Source of the DNA: an uncultured Collinsella sp.
GTDB lineage: Bacteria > Actinomycetota > Coriobacteriia > Coriobacteriales > Coriobacteriaceae
Assembly (NCBI GenBank): GCA_902478945.1
Contig: CABSMX010000008.1
Location: 1 to 33,123 of the forward strand
Length of the DNA: 33,123 nucleotides
Reading direction: 5' to 3'
How positions within the stretch are numbered: position 1 is the first letter of the stretch; each line of letters begins with the position of its first letter. Below, one piece after another: positions 31,795 through 33,123 of this stretch. Made by a program: the position numbers and the translations under genes. The notes below the pieces were generated by a model, which was not told the origin of the DNA, ran no database searches, and saw only the letters and a program-made list of their open reading frames with translations.

Positions 31795-32226
31795 TTAATC
31801 GATGGAAATCTTCGTAACGTTCTTCTTCTCGACAATCTTAGGAACCGTAACGGTAAGGATGCCGTCAGCGTACTTTGCAGAAAGGCCCTCGCTCGAAGCA
31901 TCCTTCAGGTACACACCGCGCGTCGCGCTGTACGAGCTGAACTCCTTCTGCAGGAAGTTCTTACCCTCGTTCTCCTCGTCTTCCTCGACATTCACGCTAA
32001 TGGACAGACGGCCCTCGTTAAGCTCGACATCGATATCGTCCTTGGCGACGCCGGTCAGATAAGCCTTGACCTCATAGCCATCGCCCTTATCCTCAACGTC
32101 AACGGGGAACGCCTTAGAAGCAATCGAGCTGTTCGCTAGGTCGCTCATATCATCAAAGAGATCAAACAACGAGCTAGCAGAGGGACGAACACCAAAGACC
32201 GAACGATAAGGAACCATGCTTGCCAT
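31795..32226 (-). CDS. Hsp20/alpha-crystallin small heat shock protein
   Basis: A 143-residue ATP-independent holding chaperone. The N-terminal part (VPYRSVFGVRPSASSLFDLFDDM) is typical, followed by the alpha-crystallin domain: FPVDVEDKGDGYEVKAYLTG, VAKDDIDVELNEGRLSISV, and ADGILTVTVPKI. The usual RxFxLP strand is changed to SSYSATRGVYLKDASSEG. The ATG at 32226 follows AAAGGAG; the longer frame adds an unrelated leader. The roughly 280 bp upstream are AT-rich, with TTAAGTCT (32341-32348) and CTAAGTCT (32365-32372) as possible regulator repeats, but no clear CIRCE or HAIR element. Confidence 0.94.
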   Translation of the reverse strand: MASMVPYRSVFGVRPSASSLFDLFDDMSDLANSSIASKAFPVDVEDKGDGYEVKAYLTGVAKDDIDVELNEGRLSISVNVEEDEENEGKNFLQKEFSSYSATRGVYLKDASSEGLSAKYADGILTVTVPKIVEKKNVTKISID

Positions 32227-32437
32227 GACTACCACTCCTTTAAGGGACTGCCGAGCCATCTTCCAGGTGGCAGGGACTTCTTTTGACGCTCTAATATATG
32301 CCCAACGATTACGTATATATACATTTTGCTATAAAGTTTTTTAAGTCTCTTTCTATAAGCATATCTAAGTCTGGTCGACTAAGGTTTTAACGAAGCTAAG
32401 GTTCTTTGAACCGTGCCTTAAATACCATATACGCGGC

Positions 32438-32466
32438 CTGTCAAAACAGAGCGAAGGGCTTACAAT
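32438..32466 (+). promoter_or_regulatory. Promoter of the tail-anchored hypothetical gene
   Basis: CTGTCA (32438-32443) and TACAAT (32461-32466) have a 17-bp spacer, about 38 nt before the ATG. The TACAAT -10 is the same as in the LacI-type promoter. Confidence 0.5.
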
Positions 32467-32504
32467 GAGCGCATACACGTTGTTAATGACAACCTAAGGG
32501 CATC

Positions 32505-32975
32505 ATGGACGATCAGACCTCCGACAATTCATTTGAGTCGCTGCAGAACGATAGTTCTGCCTATTCACAGCCCATACGCTACCATCGTCCCCATATTTCC
32601 CAAGAGCCCATTAACGATGCGGAGCCTGAGTATGTAACTCGCAATCGATATCAAACCCTAGAAGAATCTCAATCAGCGCGCAGGCACATGGGTGTCGCCT
32701 CGAGCGATTCGGTGTATCTAAAAGATGCCCCCTTATCCAAAAACAGCGCAAGCAGCCAGGAGCAGACACAAACACCCACAAAGCAACATCGTAGAGGGCC
32801 CCGTCCCAAGCAAACTCTAACGCATTCCGCCCGCTATCTCGAGACGCCTAAGCAGGGGAAATCGATATTTACATCGTCAAACAAACGGCGCAGACAGCAC
32901 CGTCTCCAAATTGCGCTCTTGATCATTGCCATCGTGGCAATCGCGCTGGTCATTCATTTTGTTTTCTTCAAATAG
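32505..32975 (+). CDS. Hypothetical tail-anchored membrane protein
   Basis: I do not recognise this 156-residue protein. Residues 1-125 are polar, rich in Ser, Gln, Asn, Arg and Pro, with no domain visible, and look disordered. A basic stretch (SSNKRRRQHR) precedes one hydrophobic segment at about 134-153 (LQIALLIIAIVAIALVIHFV), followed by FFK at the very end. The topology should therefore be cytoplasmic domain plus C-terminal anchor. A start after AAGGG and a promoter upstream support a real gene. It is monocistronic, divergent from hsp20. It could be a membrane-tethered adaptor, but no function can be assigned. Confidence 0.75.
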   Translation: MDDQTSDNSFESLQNDSSAYSQPIRYHRPHISQEPINDAEPEYVTRNRYQTLEESQSARRHMGVASSDSVYLKDAPLSKNSASSQEQTQTPTKQHRRGPRPKQTLTHSARYLETPKQGKSIFTSSNKRRRQHRLQIALLIIAIVAIALVIHFVFFK

Positions 32976-33028
32976 AAAAGGCTATTAAGCCATAGAGGCG
33001 TTTAGCTCATATCGAGCAAACGCAAAAA

Positions 33029-33056
33029 AAGGGGGAGGCCGCGAGGCCTCCCCCTT
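33029..33056 (-). terminator. Strong terminator of a gene beyond the right edge
   Basis: AAGGGGGAGGCC (33029-33040) pairs perfectly with GGCCTCCCCCTT (33045-33056) around GCGA. A run of seven T follows on the minus strand, so it mainly stops a minus-strand transcript coming from the right edge, and may also stop the hypothetical gene. Confidence 0.8.
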
Positions 33057-33067
33057 CTACATTCCCA

Positions 33068-33123
33068 ATGGCGGCTCGGTGCCGTCCACCGGTCAGCGGC
33101 GCCCTGGCCTCCCACGGGCTGAC
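33068..33123. other. GC-rich edge, possibly part of a structured RNA gene
   Basis: The last 56 bases are very GC-rich and no credible coding frame is seen. On the plus strand GGTCAGCGGCGCCCTGG resembles the AGCGGYGCCCUG segment I recall from the Alu part of large bacterial SRP RNAs; but the adjacent terminator fits a minus-strand gene, which conflicts with that. It could also be the 3' region of another transcript. The window ends before this can be settled. Confidence 0.25.

Overview
The window looks like a chromosomal segment of a high-GC, Gram-positive anaerobe of the class Coriobacteriia, most like Collinsella. This is inferred from gene content, C-ending codon preference, AAGGAGG-type ribosome binding sites and the dense tilS-hpt-ftsH order; no 16S or other marker is present to prove it. 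I recognise no phage, IS element, CRISPR array or tRNA gene.

Layout. 1-3.7 kb (minus strand): glmS, then a permease and lipoprotein of a polar amino acid ABC importer without its ATPase. 3.7-7.15 kb: a repeat-rich intergenic stretch, a LacI-type regulator, a HAD phosphatase and a LarE-like sulfur transferase; this block is bracketed by inverted copies of one 46-bp repeat. 7.2-16.1 kb (all minus strand): a carbohydrate island. Read in the direction of transcription it holds a class II aldolase, PTS EIIA, EIIB and EIIC of the ascorbate/Ula type, a TPR protein, a P-loop kinase joined in frame to deoxyribose-phosphate aldolase but interrupted by one TAG, a GntR regulator, a short transaldolase and a two-subunit transketolase. 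These enzymes would carry a PTS-imported sugar and deoxyribose into triose phosphates and the pentose phosphate pool. Two short coding remnants around the transketolase suggest lost genes. 16.5-19.7 kb: a secreted DNA/RNA nuclease facing an EF-G-like GTPase. 20-22.3 kb: a complete amino acid ABC importer (lipoprotein, permease, ATPase, overlapping genes). 22.35-22.5 kb: a perfect 41-bp inverted repeat around a nested hairpin. 22.6-31.8 kb: a TrmA/RlmD-type RNA methyltransferase, a PHP-domain hydrolase, an aminotransferase, ftsH, hpt, tilS and a WalJ-like metallo-hydrolase. 31.8-33.1 kb: a small heat shock protein, a tail-anchored hypothetical protein and a GC-rich edge after a strong minus-strand terminator.

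The most unusual signals are: the kinase-DeoC fusion split by an amber codon; four 15-bp motifs in alternating orientation with an exact 40-bp period (3847-3981); the 151-bp perfect hairpin element (22347-22497); and several families of intergenic palindromes containing GACAGG/GGGACAG cores, which resemble REP-like repeats.
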